Of a DNA stretch of 64,000 nucleotides, positions 40,382 through 53,392 are shown piece after piece; the stretch's first letter is position 1, and each line of letters starts with the position of its first letter. The notes beneath the pieces are model-generated. The model was given only the letters and a program-made list of their open reading frames with translations. It was not told where the DNA came from and did not search any database. The translations under genes were made by a program, and so were the position numbers. Source of the stretch: Strigops habroptila (Eukaryota > Chordata > Aves > Psittaciformes > Psittacidae). The stretch lies in NCBI RefSeq assembly GCF_004027225.2, contig NC_044282.2:52894593-52958592 (forward strand). The letters are read 5' to 3'.

Positions 40382-42888
40382 CATCCACTTCCCCTGGATG
40401 AAAGCCTGTGCAGAGCTGCATGAACATACAGCAGCACTGGGAGGTTTTTTGCACATGCCACCAGCAGTGGAGATCTGGGAATCTGGCAGGAGAGTTTATT
40501 CCCTTCCCCTGTACAAAAAAATCTGAGTGCAACCTACAACACACTATTATAAATATTTTATGCAATAAGAAAAATGGGTTTGTCTAGCAGCAGAAGACAG
40601 GAGTGTTAGTATGTTCTTTACATGCATATTTGCTCTCAGTGTTGTTCAGCCTGTGTCTGATCCATCTGCCTGGGAAACCAGCTGGTGATTTTCTGTTTCT
40701 TTTGATAAGCAGTTCAAGCTCTTGCTTTAAAAACTTCCTAGGTCTCTTCACCAGAGATTGGCAGCACATGTGCATTTTTTGAAGATAATGATGACTACAG
40801 GGAAGTCTCCTAAAATCAACATAAGTGTCTGTTCTTGCTTTGTTCCAGACTGGCACACGACACAGTGAACACAGAGTAAATTAGTGATGCCACACTGTTT
40901 ATTGCTATCAAAACCAACATTCAGAGAGATGCAGCTGACACACTGGAGGGAAGCGATTGTTACCCTCAGGGAGGCTTTACTGTCAAAAATATATGAATAA
41001 GTATCCATAAGTGTGGCTTATGCTACAGTGTTCAGACAACATCATATTCTCATGCGATCTAGGTTTGAAAGGCCACAGAGTTTTCCCTATATATGCTCAC
41101 ACGACTCTATGTCTGAAGACGATCTTTCACTTTGATCTGGAGACATGAAGGTCTGAAAAATGTACCACATCCACCACATCTTTCATCGTTTCTTCTCATG
41201 TTTAGTCATGCTCCATGTGAAAAAAATACATCTTGTTGCTAACTTAATGTTATCTCATTTCCCACCACTGATTTCTGTGATTTTCTCTGATAGAGATATC
41301 CTTCTTGTAGCTGTTGTATTCTTCCTGAGAAAGTGCTTCAACATCACAAGTACATTACCTCTTAAACTCTCTTCTGATAAATAAAAGATATTAGATCTCT
41401 TTACAGTGCTCACCAAAAAGCATTTCCACCAAGTCTCAAGCTATTTTTGGAGGCTTTTCTTTTGCACATCCACTTGACATCCTTTCTCTGTGTGGTCATA
41501 TAGAAAGTTAATATTCAGCCTCTTTAACTTAATTACTTGGTCCTAGCATATGCATTGTGGGATCATTTTAGCTCTCTTTTCTGCACCAACACATTAGGGG
41601 CTCCAGTAGAGCTGCCTGCTCATGTTTTTCCTGTTCCCTAGCCAGTTTACTAATTTCAATTCAGAAACATTTATTGGATTACTAGAGTAAATGACAGGAC
41701 TTTTTGGTTACCAGAAGGTGACTGCCCTGTACTTAGTTCCATCCTCTGCAAAGGAGAAATAATGTTTTTACAGCACTTAGTCTGTCTTGCCAGCACAGAG
41801 TAATCTCATCACAACGTTGGGAAGAAGAAGTTTAATCTTTTTAGTGATTAACAGGGAATCCGGAGCACTTACAGATAGATCTTTTTGAGGATACTGAAGA
41901 GATTTGTGGTTGTTGCATGGGCTGGTCAGTATACCATCAGCAGACAAAAGCCTGGTGCATTAGTAGTGTTGCTCTCAGATGGTTTGTCCCAACACATCTT
42001 TGCAGCAGGTTTGGTCAGTGGATTAAAATATGTTTCTGCACTGTTTGCAGTACCACTTCCTGTAATGAAGTATTAATATAGATGCATTTGATTTCTTATA
42101 TTCTTGGCATACCTCCTGTGAATAAAAGTCGCTTACGGAGGCTCTGTTTACATGGTGCTCTGTAGGTACATGCTTATTTGTTCTACCCACAGTATACCGG
42201 CTGCTCAGACCTGGTTTGGGTTCAGTGTTTTAACGTTAGAGGCAGAGAAATTATGAGTCTGGCTGTAAAAGACCATGGCGAGTTTCCAGAGCTGGCCCAT
42301 CACTGGAGCTCATGCTCCTGAGGGACGGCCGGAAGAGCTGGGGCGAATCATCTCAGCATGGGGAGTCAGCCCTGAGGCTTACGGGGCATTTGCCCCCAGA
42401 TGTAACCCGGTTGTAGATGATTTATTGTTTTGTCTTCTCTTCCTTTAATTCCAGGTCTCCTTATACCTGAAGGAGATCATCCTTCTTGGGCATTGCCTGT
42501 ATACTGTGGGTAGATAAACAGGTTTATTTAATTGAAGACTCTGATCTGTAGGTAGCCAGATTGGAGGCCTGGAGTCATCATGAAGAAGCTTCTGGATCTA
42601 GCTCTGCAGGAGAAATCTCTATTAATGACTAAGCAGTTTTCAAACTGCTGCTTTGTCCAGATCCCAGGCTTGTGTCCCTGAGTTGTGTCCCAAGGGTCCA
42701 GCCAGAGTCAGAGCAACCTGCAGGATTTGTTGGAGTTGATGCTCCTCTGCTCACCCTGCCCCACAGAAACACAGCCTCTTGGGATGAGCCCAACATTTTT
42801 GTCTCCTTCTATAACCCAGGGAGCCAAAATTTCACCTTAAGGCATGTGACAATGCAAGCAATGACGGCAATGGTTTCCTATTTTATAA

Positions 42889-42901
42889 TTGCCATGGCAA
42901 C
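42889..42901. promoter_or_regulatory. RFX X-box-like palindrome
   Basis: TTGCCATGGCAAC, with a perfect 12-bp palindrome TTGCCATGGCAA, matches the RFX X-box consensus GTTGCCATGGCAAC except for the first base. About 7.2 kb upstream of the MTDH-like start codon, it could be a distal element. Confidence 0.55.
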
Positions 42902-43431
42902 TATATTGTAACTTAGACCTGCAATTTCATTTATCGTGTTGTCTCTCTTAAAACATGACGTAATTTAGCATTCAAAGCCATCCCACCACCCCATACAACA
43001 TTTTTTGTTGCAGCAATCCTATTGGAGACTCCCATGCAGAGGGTTACTTGTTCCTCCACATTTCTTCCCAAATAATGCAGCATTTCAGAAGGGAGGGCTG
43101 TGATTTGCAGGTGTTTTTCAGAATGGAGTATCTTGTAATTTTCCAAGCCCCTGTAGGAATGCGTGTTTAAGCCCAGCTGAAGTCCTTTAGCTGTTCCCTA
43201 CACCCCAGCTTCCTTTCAGATAACATTTTCTTAAATTTAAGGTCTTCAGCTTAAGTTCCCTGTATAAGGCATCTCCAGAGATGAGATGGCTCTTTTCTCA
43301 GCTGTCAATAACTGTGCTGCCCGCAGCTTACTGTGGTCTTTAGATATCATGCAAAACATGCAGTTCAACACAATCAAAATAGGAAAACAAAATCTGTTTA
43401 CCCAGCACGGATCAGAGGCAGTCATATTTTT

Positions 43432-43475
43432 AATTCCCTAGCTTGGGAATTATTTTTATTCCCTTGCTTGGGAAT
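43432..43475. repeat. Tandem pair of small hairpins
   Basis: AATTCCC-TAGCTT-GGGAATT at 43432-43451, then ATTCCC-TTGCTT-GGGAAT at 43458-43475. The two units resemble each other and look like a local duplication. Confidence 0.7.
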
Positions 43476-45175
43476 GTGTGTAGCAAAGTGCCTCAGGAGA
43501 AGGAAATCCAGGGTGGAAATGGTTAGCTGCCACGGCAGGGCAAGGTTTTTGCCTGAGCTGTGCTGCTGCTGGGCAGAGCCACAGTGACCTCGGGACAGGC
43601 AGGAGAGGGGCAGGCAGCTCCATGCCCCTGTCCACCCACCACAAAGAGATCAACAGCGACGGCTGGACCCTGAGGGCTCTCTCAGGAGGAGCTTGCTTCC
43701 CATAATGGCTTGCTCTTGCTGAAGTCCTCATGGTCAGAAAGTCACAGCTAATTCTGCCTCCTGCTTTCAGCCCTCCTGTTTCATTTGTAGTCCTTCTATT
43801 GATCCAACACCCCCTCTGAACCCTCGTGAAGTCAGGCAAACTGGGGAAGGTTTTCGGGATCACATAACCTCTTAATAGCTCTCCCTTAATTAGCCTCAGG
43901 TTATGGGCAGCAGGGGGGGAGGGCAGCTCCCATTGAAAGAGGGTTGGAGTGGACAGCATGTCCTGTGGGAAAAGCTCAAACCCTGGAAGGAAGTGCTGGC
44001 CATCATTATGTCAAGAGTGTCTTCTGACACTTCATTGTGTTTCTATCTGAAAATGAATCATTTGCTGTTACAGGCAAGTTCTAAGGTGATTAAATGAAGT
44101 GGAGGGGGGACAGCAATATCAGCCACATTGTCAGTCTGCTAAAGGGATTTTTTTCATGTTCTTGTTAGTTTTCATGTTACTTCTTAACTAGAACACATAA
44201 CCGTCTGGTCTAGGTGCCCCTCGGGGGCTATGTTCTCCTCCCAGCTCTGCTGGGTAACTCTGGCCGAGCCATTTTGGCTCAGGAGTTAATGGCTTTGCTT
44301 TCACATCCTTCATCTGCTTGTCTCCTCAGATCAGTGTTCCCCAGATTCCACCAGCCCATGGAATACAAGAGGCAACAAGTTTTCCAGGCAACACCACCCT
44401 TTGCTTTCCCAGTCAGCCTCAGTTTTAACTTTGGAATTTCCTGCGCCTGTGAGTAGCATCGGGGCAGGTTCCCACGAGCCATGGGCTAGCGTGGCCAGCA
44501 GGGTGACATCTCAGCGCAGGAGCTTTTGATGTTAGGATGGGTACCTAAAGCCTTGGGGCCAGTGTTGTTGCGGTGATGTGCCAACTGGAAGTATTAACAA
44601 TGCTTATTGAGCTGGGAGTTCTTCATGCTGTAGAGAGAAAAACAAGCCTTAAAACCTGCCTGAATCCTGAAGCAGAATGGGATTGAATGCATATGTGTCC
44701 TATTTCTAACCAGTTTGTTTAAACAGTTTCTTGCATGGTGTGCTGGCCTTTCTCGGCTTGCTGCCTAAGCATATACCTGTTCCTCATTTTACAGTCTAAA
44801 TGACAAAGATGCAGGTCCTACAACTCACAGTAATAAAGTCCCATTAACTAACTCCTAACATAATTCTCTGTCTAAAACGTAAGACATTTCCTTTCCTCGT
44901 AGTGTCAGTAGATAAACATGCTAGTGATGCGAGGCAGTTGGATGTAATTATAACAGGAACCAGGAGTGTGATTAAAAAGTTCCAGGTCAGTTTTGTCTCC
45001 TGAAATATGACTTTGTCTCCCTGGAGAGCTCATCTGTATAGCAGCCACCTGATTTCCTGAGCTGCCATAGGCAGGTATGAAGTACAGTGTACTTGTTCTG
45101 CAGTGACTGCCAGGAAGATGCCCCTTGTTGAAATTCTGAAATTGAAAATACATTTGCTATGATTTCCCTGATCAG

Positions 45176-45269
45176 GGAAGGTGTCCCTGCCCACGGCGGG
45201 GGGTTGGAACTAGGTGATCTTTAAGGTCCCTTCCAACCGAAACCACCTGTGATTCTATGATTCTGTGAT
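45176..45269 (+). mobile_element. CR1 3' end
   Basis: GAAGGTGTCCCTGCCCACGG, GGGTTGGAACTAGGTGATCT, TTTAAGGTCCCTTCCAACCG and the GATTCTATGATTCTGTGAT tail. Only about 95 bp. Confidence 0.93.
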
Positions 45270-47167
45270 ATATATCCTAATTCACTCTGCCTCTCAACAG
45301 GACCAGTTAGGTTATTTGCAGTACTATGGTGATGTTCGTCTGCTGTTTCCAGATCGAAAACCAGCTTGTTTGGTACTAGCAGGGTGGTCTGCACTGGACT
45401 GCTGGGAGAGGAACTCTGTGGTATGTGAAGCCACCAGCAGAGAGTACTGCAGGTGCCTTAGGGGAGGGGCATATGATTCATTCAATATATGGTCCTGTGT
45501 GAATGCACAGAACCACTGTGTGAGACAAAGAAACTCCATCTGTGTGATTAGAAATGTCACTGGAATAACTGTGTTACTAACTCATACACCAAGAGAGCTT
45601 CCAGACAAAAGCAGGCAGGCCTAATGAAATTCACTGGGTCATATTTTGAAGAAGGTGGGAAAACACCTTCTGTGAGCAAGTGAATTTCTTGAGTCTCAGG
45701 GATGGAAGTAGCCCCATAATGAGGATCAGGCAGAGGCACTGACAGATGAAGCCATGGGATATCCTAAGAAGTGTCTTGGTTTTAAACTACTTTTTGAGAC
45801 CCAGTATCCTCACATTGCTGAGGAATGCTCTCCACTGCCCTTGAGAACCTGTGGTGCCCTTTGCTCCTCATTTTGTGGGGCTGGCCTCCAATGAGCCTTT
45901 TCCCTTCCTGCTCTATTTACCTGGAACTATAGCCTCATTCAGCAGCAATTGCAATGGTACCTAGAGCTAGCAAATATGCTGGGAAGCTGAAACTGCCCGT
46001 TCCTTAGTTGTCTGTGCAGCTTCTCTGCTCATGGAACTGAAGAGCAATTCAGGAGGTTCAATTTTCTGTGAGAATTTGATATTGCAGAATATGGCCCTGC
46101 ATCCTACATGTGACATACCACCTCTGATAAAATTACATCTGAGCAACAGGGATAAAAGGAGGTTCTTACATGTGCATGCGAAATCACAGCCCTTCAAAAC
46201 AGTGAAGTAAATGATCCTGGGAAGGTTGAAGCCTCACATGGGTATAGCAGAGTCACCCTGCATCTGTCCCTCGCATGGGAACAAATCACAGTCACAAGCG
46301 GCCAGACTGCCGGAGCTGGTGGTTGCGAACTGTGAAGACCCAGGGAAATTTGCAATTCCAACAGCAGATGGCACAGTACTAAAACTAAAATCAGCCCGAA
46401 AGGCAGCCACGGAGAAACATTGACTGACTCACGAAACTGAAAGCTCCTGAAAGAGGATCCTGTGGAGTGAGTCTACACATTTGTCAACATAAGCAAGCTG
46501 GGTTTGAAAATAGGGTATTTTCTCTTTAGGAGAAATAATTTATAAAAGAAACTGCATATATGAGACAATCTGGTAGCAGTGGAGTTTTGTTTAAGACTAT
46601 CAAGTACAGCTGACATCTTAAATGTAATTATAAGGTTTTTTGGCATCCATGCCTCATAAAGCACTCTTTTAATTATGCTTGTATGATCTAGAAACAACTT
46701 GTAGTGGCCACAGATGTAAAGAAATTCTGTTTACTGGAAGGAAAATGAAACTCCAGAACGATTTAATTGAACACTAATGTCTTAAATTTGCTTTCATGCG
46801 GGCCAAATATTCCTGTGTTTCTTAGCCATCACCCAGAATCTTTCAGAATTTGGCACAAACAAGTGCTCTGTTATGTTTGGAATTTTATGAACTGAGATTT
46901 GAGTGTATTAACCCCAAAGCCCCCAGCCCTGTAGTATGAGAAAAGCAATGCAGCAGACTTGGCATTTCGGTTCCAATAGTGTCAACAAGATTGTTGGGCA
47001 AACGCACTTACTTATTTGGTACTTTTCCTACAAACTTGCAGAATAAAAACTAGACGTCTTCCCACAATAGGCAGTATGGTAAGCCTGGATGTATAATCCA
47101 GGACAACCATTTCATGATGTTTAAGGAATTAGGAAAATATCCATCCTTTTGATGCACTAAAGAATTG

Positions 47168-47262
47168 CAAGAGGAATTGTCTAGTGGTTAGACCAGGAAA
47201 CTGTGAGTCAAGGCATCTGTTCCCGCCTTTGTCAGTGAATCATTTCCTCTTCTTCAAGTCCC
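47168..47262 (+). repeat. MIR/CORE-type SINE relic
   Basis: GTCTAGTGGTTAGACCAGGA, then CTGTGAGTCAAGGCATCTGT and TTTGTCAGTGAATCATTTCC follow the tRNA-derived head and body of MIR-like SINEs (TCTAGTGGTTAGAGCA, GGGAGTCAGGAGACCTGGGTT, CTGCCACTGACC). Diverged. Confidence 0.6.
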
Positions 47263-48596
47263 ACAAAACACCCAGACAGAATCTGTCCCCAAGTAAAATA
47301 AACTCTTTACCAGATTTGGTCCCCATGCAGCTGCCAGGTTACTGCTTGCAGGAGAAGCTCTGATGTGTGTTAGAATTGGAAAGATTTGAATGTCAAAAGA
47401 GAAAGATGTGTTGTGGTCCTGTATGTGAATTTTCCCTCTGAAGGTTTTACAGAGCCCAGAGCTCTGTTGTCAGCTGCTGTGGTAGCACATTGAAGCGGCA
47501 ATCTCAGCAGGGTCCTCATTTCAGTAGATGTCAAAGTGCAGAGAAAAAGACTTTTCCAGTGCTAAGAAGTATATAACTTATATTAATAACATTTAAGGAC
47601 TGGACTATCCACCTCGGTTAAGGAACTGGTGACTTTTTTTTGCAGTTAGAAAGAAGCTGCAACCTCTAAGCAATTCAACCCCCAAATTTTAAATCTTTTC
47701 CTTGGGATAGGATGAATGTTTTTCTGGAGCTGTCTGTGTCCACTGTTCATAGGAGGAAATGTCAAGCGATTTTACTTCTAACTTACTGCCTCTGTTGAGA
47801 GTTTGAATGGGCATCCTGGATTCCTGCTGTAGGCGTCAGAGCACATTAAGCACCAACTCCTTCAGTTTAACAAAAGTGTGTTTGCCGCTGTGTTCTACTT
47901 TCAACAACAGCAACTGCTGCTGCCGTTTTTGCAGTTGCACACGTTCCTCGACCCCACCACCACAGCACACAGAGAACTGCTGTTGCTCTTGTGCTCAGTG
48001 GTGTTTGCCCAGAAACCAGCCTCTCCTAGAGGCAGTCTGCAGCAGGCAAACAGAGAAATAGTGCGATGCTTTACTGCCCAACACGGTAATCGGTCATCCT
48101 CTCCACTGCTACTCAAGCAAACAAAAATATGTGCTCTCAGAGATAAAACGGTCTAAGGGTTTTGCAGATATTTCCCACAGGGATTCCAGGCATTCCCATA
48201 TTTGCAATAATTCCCAGAAGTTTACATCCCTGTTGCCTACGCAGGGAGAGCAAAGGTCTTCAACATTCAGAGAAACATGAGTTCTGAGACGAATAACTCT
48301 GCAGAAATGTCTTGAATGTTTGGGATTCCTCCTCCAAAAATATGTCTGACACAGGAGGAGATTAATCTTACCTAGCTTCAGCTTTCTAAAAGATAGGCTG
48401 CTGAGCAGGAACCCTCAGCAATCAATGGAGGCAGAGGAGGATTTCAGGCAAAGGAAGTATGAAAGAAATAATGCCTTCAACAAGGGAATCACAATCGTCT
48501 ATTCTTCCGCTGTTTGTCTTAAAAACAATTAAAAACTTAACGTTCCCACTGAGAAAATAATTTTCAGTTTCATTTCTCTGTAACAATTCAGTTTAT

Positions 48597-48632
48597 ATTT
48601 GCCTGATACCTTCCAATTTGCCTGATACCTTC
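48597..48632. repeat. Short tandem duplication
   Basis: TTTGCCTGATACCTTC is repeated head to tail with a unit of about 18 bp. Confidence 0.8.
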
Positions 48633-50139
48633 TACTTTTCTGTCATCAGAGGTTGCTGTGGTTCAGGTATATGAACGTAGGTACCTGGTTTGTAGATATT
48701 TACATCTGATCTAGCTATTTTAAGCTCTGCTTGCAAACATTTTGACTGAATGGTATTTCTCATTCAAAGGTAGAGTAGGCCTAATGACCAGCACCCCAGA
48801 AATGCTTATCTCTTCCCATTAATAAGGAGAGCCTGGAGTCACTAGCTCTGGTGTAGATCTCTGCACTGCAAACATATGTAATTAGGTGGGATAAATCTCC
48901 CGCAACAAGCTTGATACTTTAAGCCCCTGTTCAGCAAAACACTTACTGACAGTATAAAATGAAGCCTGAGCTTAAATGCTTTGCTGAACTAAAGCCTCAA
49001 TTACTTAAGGAACGAGAAGATAGTTGTGGGAGATCATAGCAGTTAGTCTTGCACGAGGCTTATGTTGGATTTCCACCATGGAGCCCTACGTACCACTCTA
49101 TCCCCCTACAGAAAACACTTTTCTTCCTTCAGTTTCCTCCTCCAAACACATTTCTTTCCGACTCCTCCCGGCGCTCACTCTCCCTGGCTGAGTCACACAC
49201 AGAGTGTAACGCAAAACTGGGGCAGGCGAGCAAGAGGCACTGCAGACTGCTGGGATTTGTGGCTCTTTGCCACCAGCTCTTATCCCTTTTTTTTTGCTTC
49301 AATGTTTAATATCGAATTCTTCACCGCACAGCTGAGAGCTTTGCTTGAGAGTGGCAAGACTGCATAAATATGTGGTGGTGGGATGAGTAAGCTTTGTGTA
49401 ATGTGGGGCTTGGTTTGTAAACTACAGGGGATAGATGGCCGGAGCTGAAAGCCCAGCCTGGTCGGGTGTGTTTTCGGCAGCAAACTCCACACTTGCAGGG
49501 TGCGAGTCCAAGCACAGGCGCCAGTACCCACATCCTGATGCTGGCCTCAGCCACCATGCTGTCCCACGCGGCACCTGGGCACATCCGGACCCAAAACACC
49601 CTCCGCACCCTGTCACCTCTTCCTGGCTACCAGGAGGACCTGGCTATGGGAGTAAACCTGGAAGTTACAGTGATTCTTTTTTATAGTCAGCTTTCACCTT
49701 TGAGGCAGAGACCTAATCATTACCTTTATGCAGAAAAAAGTTGCTACAGTTGAGCTTGGCCAAGGCTTTTGGGTACAAATAATAAATAATGGTAGTGATT
49801 TATTATTGTTGTGCTTATGCTGTAAAGATATTAGAGGAGATGTCAAAATACTCAAATCAAATTGGCATGCTTTGTTTGTATGTGCCATCACTGTGCTGCT
49901 ACATGAGATGTGGAGAAATGAAATTACTGAACTGAGATCAGCCATCAGCAAGAATTGCTGAGGCTGTGCAGAGTGCAGACTAAGAGGAAATTGGTAACTA
50001 AAAATACAGGCACACCAATGTGATACTTTTTTTCCCTGTTCTCACAATTTAGTCTCTGTAGTGCCTCCTGCTCAATAAAATCAGTGGAGATGCAATCCCA
50101 AATACTGAGCAATACCGATATTGCTAATCACAGACACCT

Positions 50140-50161
50140 GAATTCCACTCTAGTGGAATTC
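50140..50161. repeat. Near-perfect palindrome
   Basis: GAATTCCACT, two bases, AGTGGAATTC: ten-base perfect arms. Confidence 0.9.
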
Positions 50162-53100
50162 ACGCTAGTTAGCTACCTAATAAATCAAATAAGTAAATTA
50201 AACCCAATAGTAGCAACAAAAACGTATTTGAGAATTCACTTAAGTGCGGTGACTGTCATTGCCATGGGCAAGTTGACCATGTTAAGGGACAAGGGAGACT
50301 GGGGTCAGCATTACTTGAAATAATCAGTAATTTTCTGGGCTAAAGTACATTATGTTTCTTTCCAGAACTCCCCATAGCTGACTTCCATTTCCTTGTGTTG
50401 AGTGCTTATGCCATGTTTACAAATAGAAGTATGTTTTTCTTCTGCTATTTTCTATAAAGCAAATGGTTGCAGATGTCTATGCAAAAAAATTCAAATCACC
50501 GTGTCTTTCACTCCATTAGTGCTGAACAGCTTTGGAAGATAATGGGGCGTACTTAAGTTTCTGTTTTTCCCTTTTGATGATACATTTGTAATTTTTTAAT
50601 GTGAAAAAAATCGCTTTTTCTTCCAATTAATCCACGTGTCAAGTTTTGTTTATTGGATTTTTATAGATTTAGCAATAAATATTTTATTTTTATCTTTTTC
50701 CCACCTTTTATTTGCAAGAAACTGTGTAAGTATTCCCAGTAAGCTGCAGGCCGGAAAATAGATGCCTGTGTGTTATAACTTTCTGAAATGCTCTTTGGTA
50801 ACATAAATACATTGGGAGTTTTTCGAAGTGGAAGAACCTTTCTAGTGGAAATAAAAGTGCTGTTATATGATTGTTGAGAAATGTTTATTTAATGTCTTGG
50901 ACAAGTTTTCAGGAAAAAATGAGTGAATAAGATTTTTGTGTGTTTGTTTGTTTTTCTCATTCATTATATTATGTATGAATTAAAATATCACTGTAAAATA
51001 ACTTGTACAGATAGGTTTAATTTTCCATTACTCTAACAGCAGTTTGAAGGGCAAATTTACCAGCAGTTTTTATTTCTGATTTTCAAGCATTTACAATGCA
51101 ATGAGTAATTAAAAGCTACTAGTGGTGCAAAAAAAATAATAAATTCAATAAAACTAATTAAACTCCCACCTTGCGTAATTCTCAAGGTTTCACAATTCTT
51201 TAACATTTCTTTTTTATATAAGACAACAACTGAGTCAGAGACTTCAACGCATTTTGTTATAAGCTTATTTGGTGCACAAATTTGCTTTCTGTTTGCTTTC
51301 TGATCATGGTCATAAGATGATCTACATCCAATTAAATTTCTCAGTCTGTGAATTAGATATTCATTACACACCCCTAATGACTGCATACAGCAACACTGCA
51401 TAATGCCTTCGTAAATCTTATTTGAATGAATGAGTTGTTGAATTAAAAAGTGATGTAAAGCTTAGTCCTGCCCTTTCATATGTTATACTTCACTACACAC
51501 TTTCGAGAACTAGCAGCTGGGGAGATGAGACTCTGCTTTCCCCACAACACCTGGGGAGGTAACGAACGAGCATTCAGGGTCATACTCTGACTCAGTGGTT
51601 ATTATACAAGCAAGAGACTTGTATAGGTACTTGTTAAAGAGCCAGAAATTAGGCAGTTTATATTGAAGCCCATATTCCCTTGGCATTTATTTTGATTTCG
51701 TAGTGTTTATTTTGGGGTCAATAAGGCTTCTGCCCACAGAAGGAAATTGTTGTAAAATCTAAAAATACAATCATATGCATGGCAACATCCTGGCCCTATA
51801 AATACAGAGAAAGCCTATTTGTTTCTGTGGATTTATGGCACATGCATTGGCAGTGAAACTGGAGTTCCCGTGTGCATCAGTCCATCACGTTGCCATTGAA
51901 AACTGGCATGCCTGATGCTGAGATCGTGTCAAACTTCTTGTTTCATTGATACTGCAGAGGAGTGAACTTTTAATAAGTAATCTTGCTTCTTCATGGTAGT
52001 CTAAGTCACAAGGTCCAGTAAATTTCCTACGGAGCACTGTACCACATCGCTGCATTACATAAAATCTCATCTCCGGCGTTTCTCGGTACCTTTCCAAGGG
52101 AAGTGAAAATAATGCTCACTGACCTGCCTTTGGGTGTGAACTGTACTGGAAGCAGTTACAGCTGTTAACAATGAGCCCTCAGAAACCTGTCCCACTTGTA
52201 AACCTGTCCCTCGCTTTTCACAAGAGCAAACAGGCAGAACAGATAAGGGCAACGATTTCAGCTTTCCATCCTCTGAGTCTGCAGGAGTGGCAGAATAGTC
52301 ATAATCCAGCTGATATTACTCACAATAGTGTAACTGCTATCCAGCTCAAGAAATTAAACATGTTTACCTACAGGTACATGCCCTGATACTTAGCTTTCAC
52401 CAAAAGTCGTTCCTTGGTGGTTTTTTCTCTTCCTGGGACAGTAAGAACGTCAAACCTGGAGGTTAATTTTTGTCTTGCTTTCCTGTGGAATTAGTCCACA
52501 AGAGACTGTGCCAATTGTCTTAGATAATTCCTCTGCCACCTCTTTCTCTGTCAGCAGCCTGGTGAGATGCCAGAGGCCTGGGAAGTGCACGTGGACTCGT
52601 TGGCAGTGTTCCCATTCATAAACTGCTTCCATGCATTGGTCAAGTGTTTAATGGGAAAGTAGGTTTGCAATGGAGTTCAACCCCCAGGAGACAGAGCACG
52701 GCCTGGCAAGAGCTCTGACCAGAAAACTGGTTTCTTGTTTCACAACAGGAGGAGACCACTATTTTTAAAGATGGAAAAAGAATATGAGCAAGTGAGAAGC
52801 CCCTCACTTACTCCAGCATAGCCAAATGGTCAAGATCCTTATTCCAGGTGTGGTGAAAGAATGTTGAAGCTTTTTACATTTAATTTTACAAGCAGTATTT
52901 TTTTCCCCTGAGAAAAACCCAACCCACCTTTAGAAATGCCAAATCTATTTATAGATCTGAGTTAAGTTTGGCTAAAAATATTGACCCTGAAAATAATGCA
53001 GGAATATTTTTTAAAAATATTACTTTGGTATTTCTTCCTGGCATTTGCCAAACATAACTTTTCATTTTTTAATTGAATTTAAAAATTTTCCTACATTTAC

Positions 53101-53367
53101 AAAAGAAAGCCTTTTAAAGGTTGAATTCTGTCACTCCCAAGAGTCTGAAAACATTGTTGTTTAGTAAAAAATAACTTATATGGCAGCAAAAGTATTTCTC
53201 TTCTTTAGAAAACCCAAATTTCTGTTTCTTGGTTCAACCCAAGCCAAAACTTCCCCTCCAACTGTTCATTCAACCTCTGACTAAATGGGAAATGCGTTTT
53301 ACTTATACTCAGACTTAGTTGGTAAACAAAAGGTCGAGTCCCTGTCCTCATGTCCATTTGTCCATTT

Positions 53368-53392
53368 GTTCAAATGTCCAGGACATTTGAAC
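53368..53392. repeat. Perfect 12-bp inverted repeat, 1-bp centre
   Basis: GTTCAAATGTCC-A-GGACATTTGAAC. It follows a short direct repeat (TGTCCATTTG TCCATTTG), so the palindrome may have grown by a template-switch event. Confidence 0.9.

Noticed and set aside
43456..43959. 167-codon minus-strand frame
   Set aside because: No proper ATG context, no recognisable domain, includes the duplicated hairpin region; no splice or neighbour support.
45284..45624. Acceptor-like CTCTCAACAG followed by an open frame with several cysteines
   Set aside because: Starts right after a CR1 tail, no donor or related family seen.
47807..48156. Cysteine- and glutamine-rich plus-strand frames
   Set aside because: Arise from CAG/CTG-like low-complexity sequence; two frames open at once and no domain.
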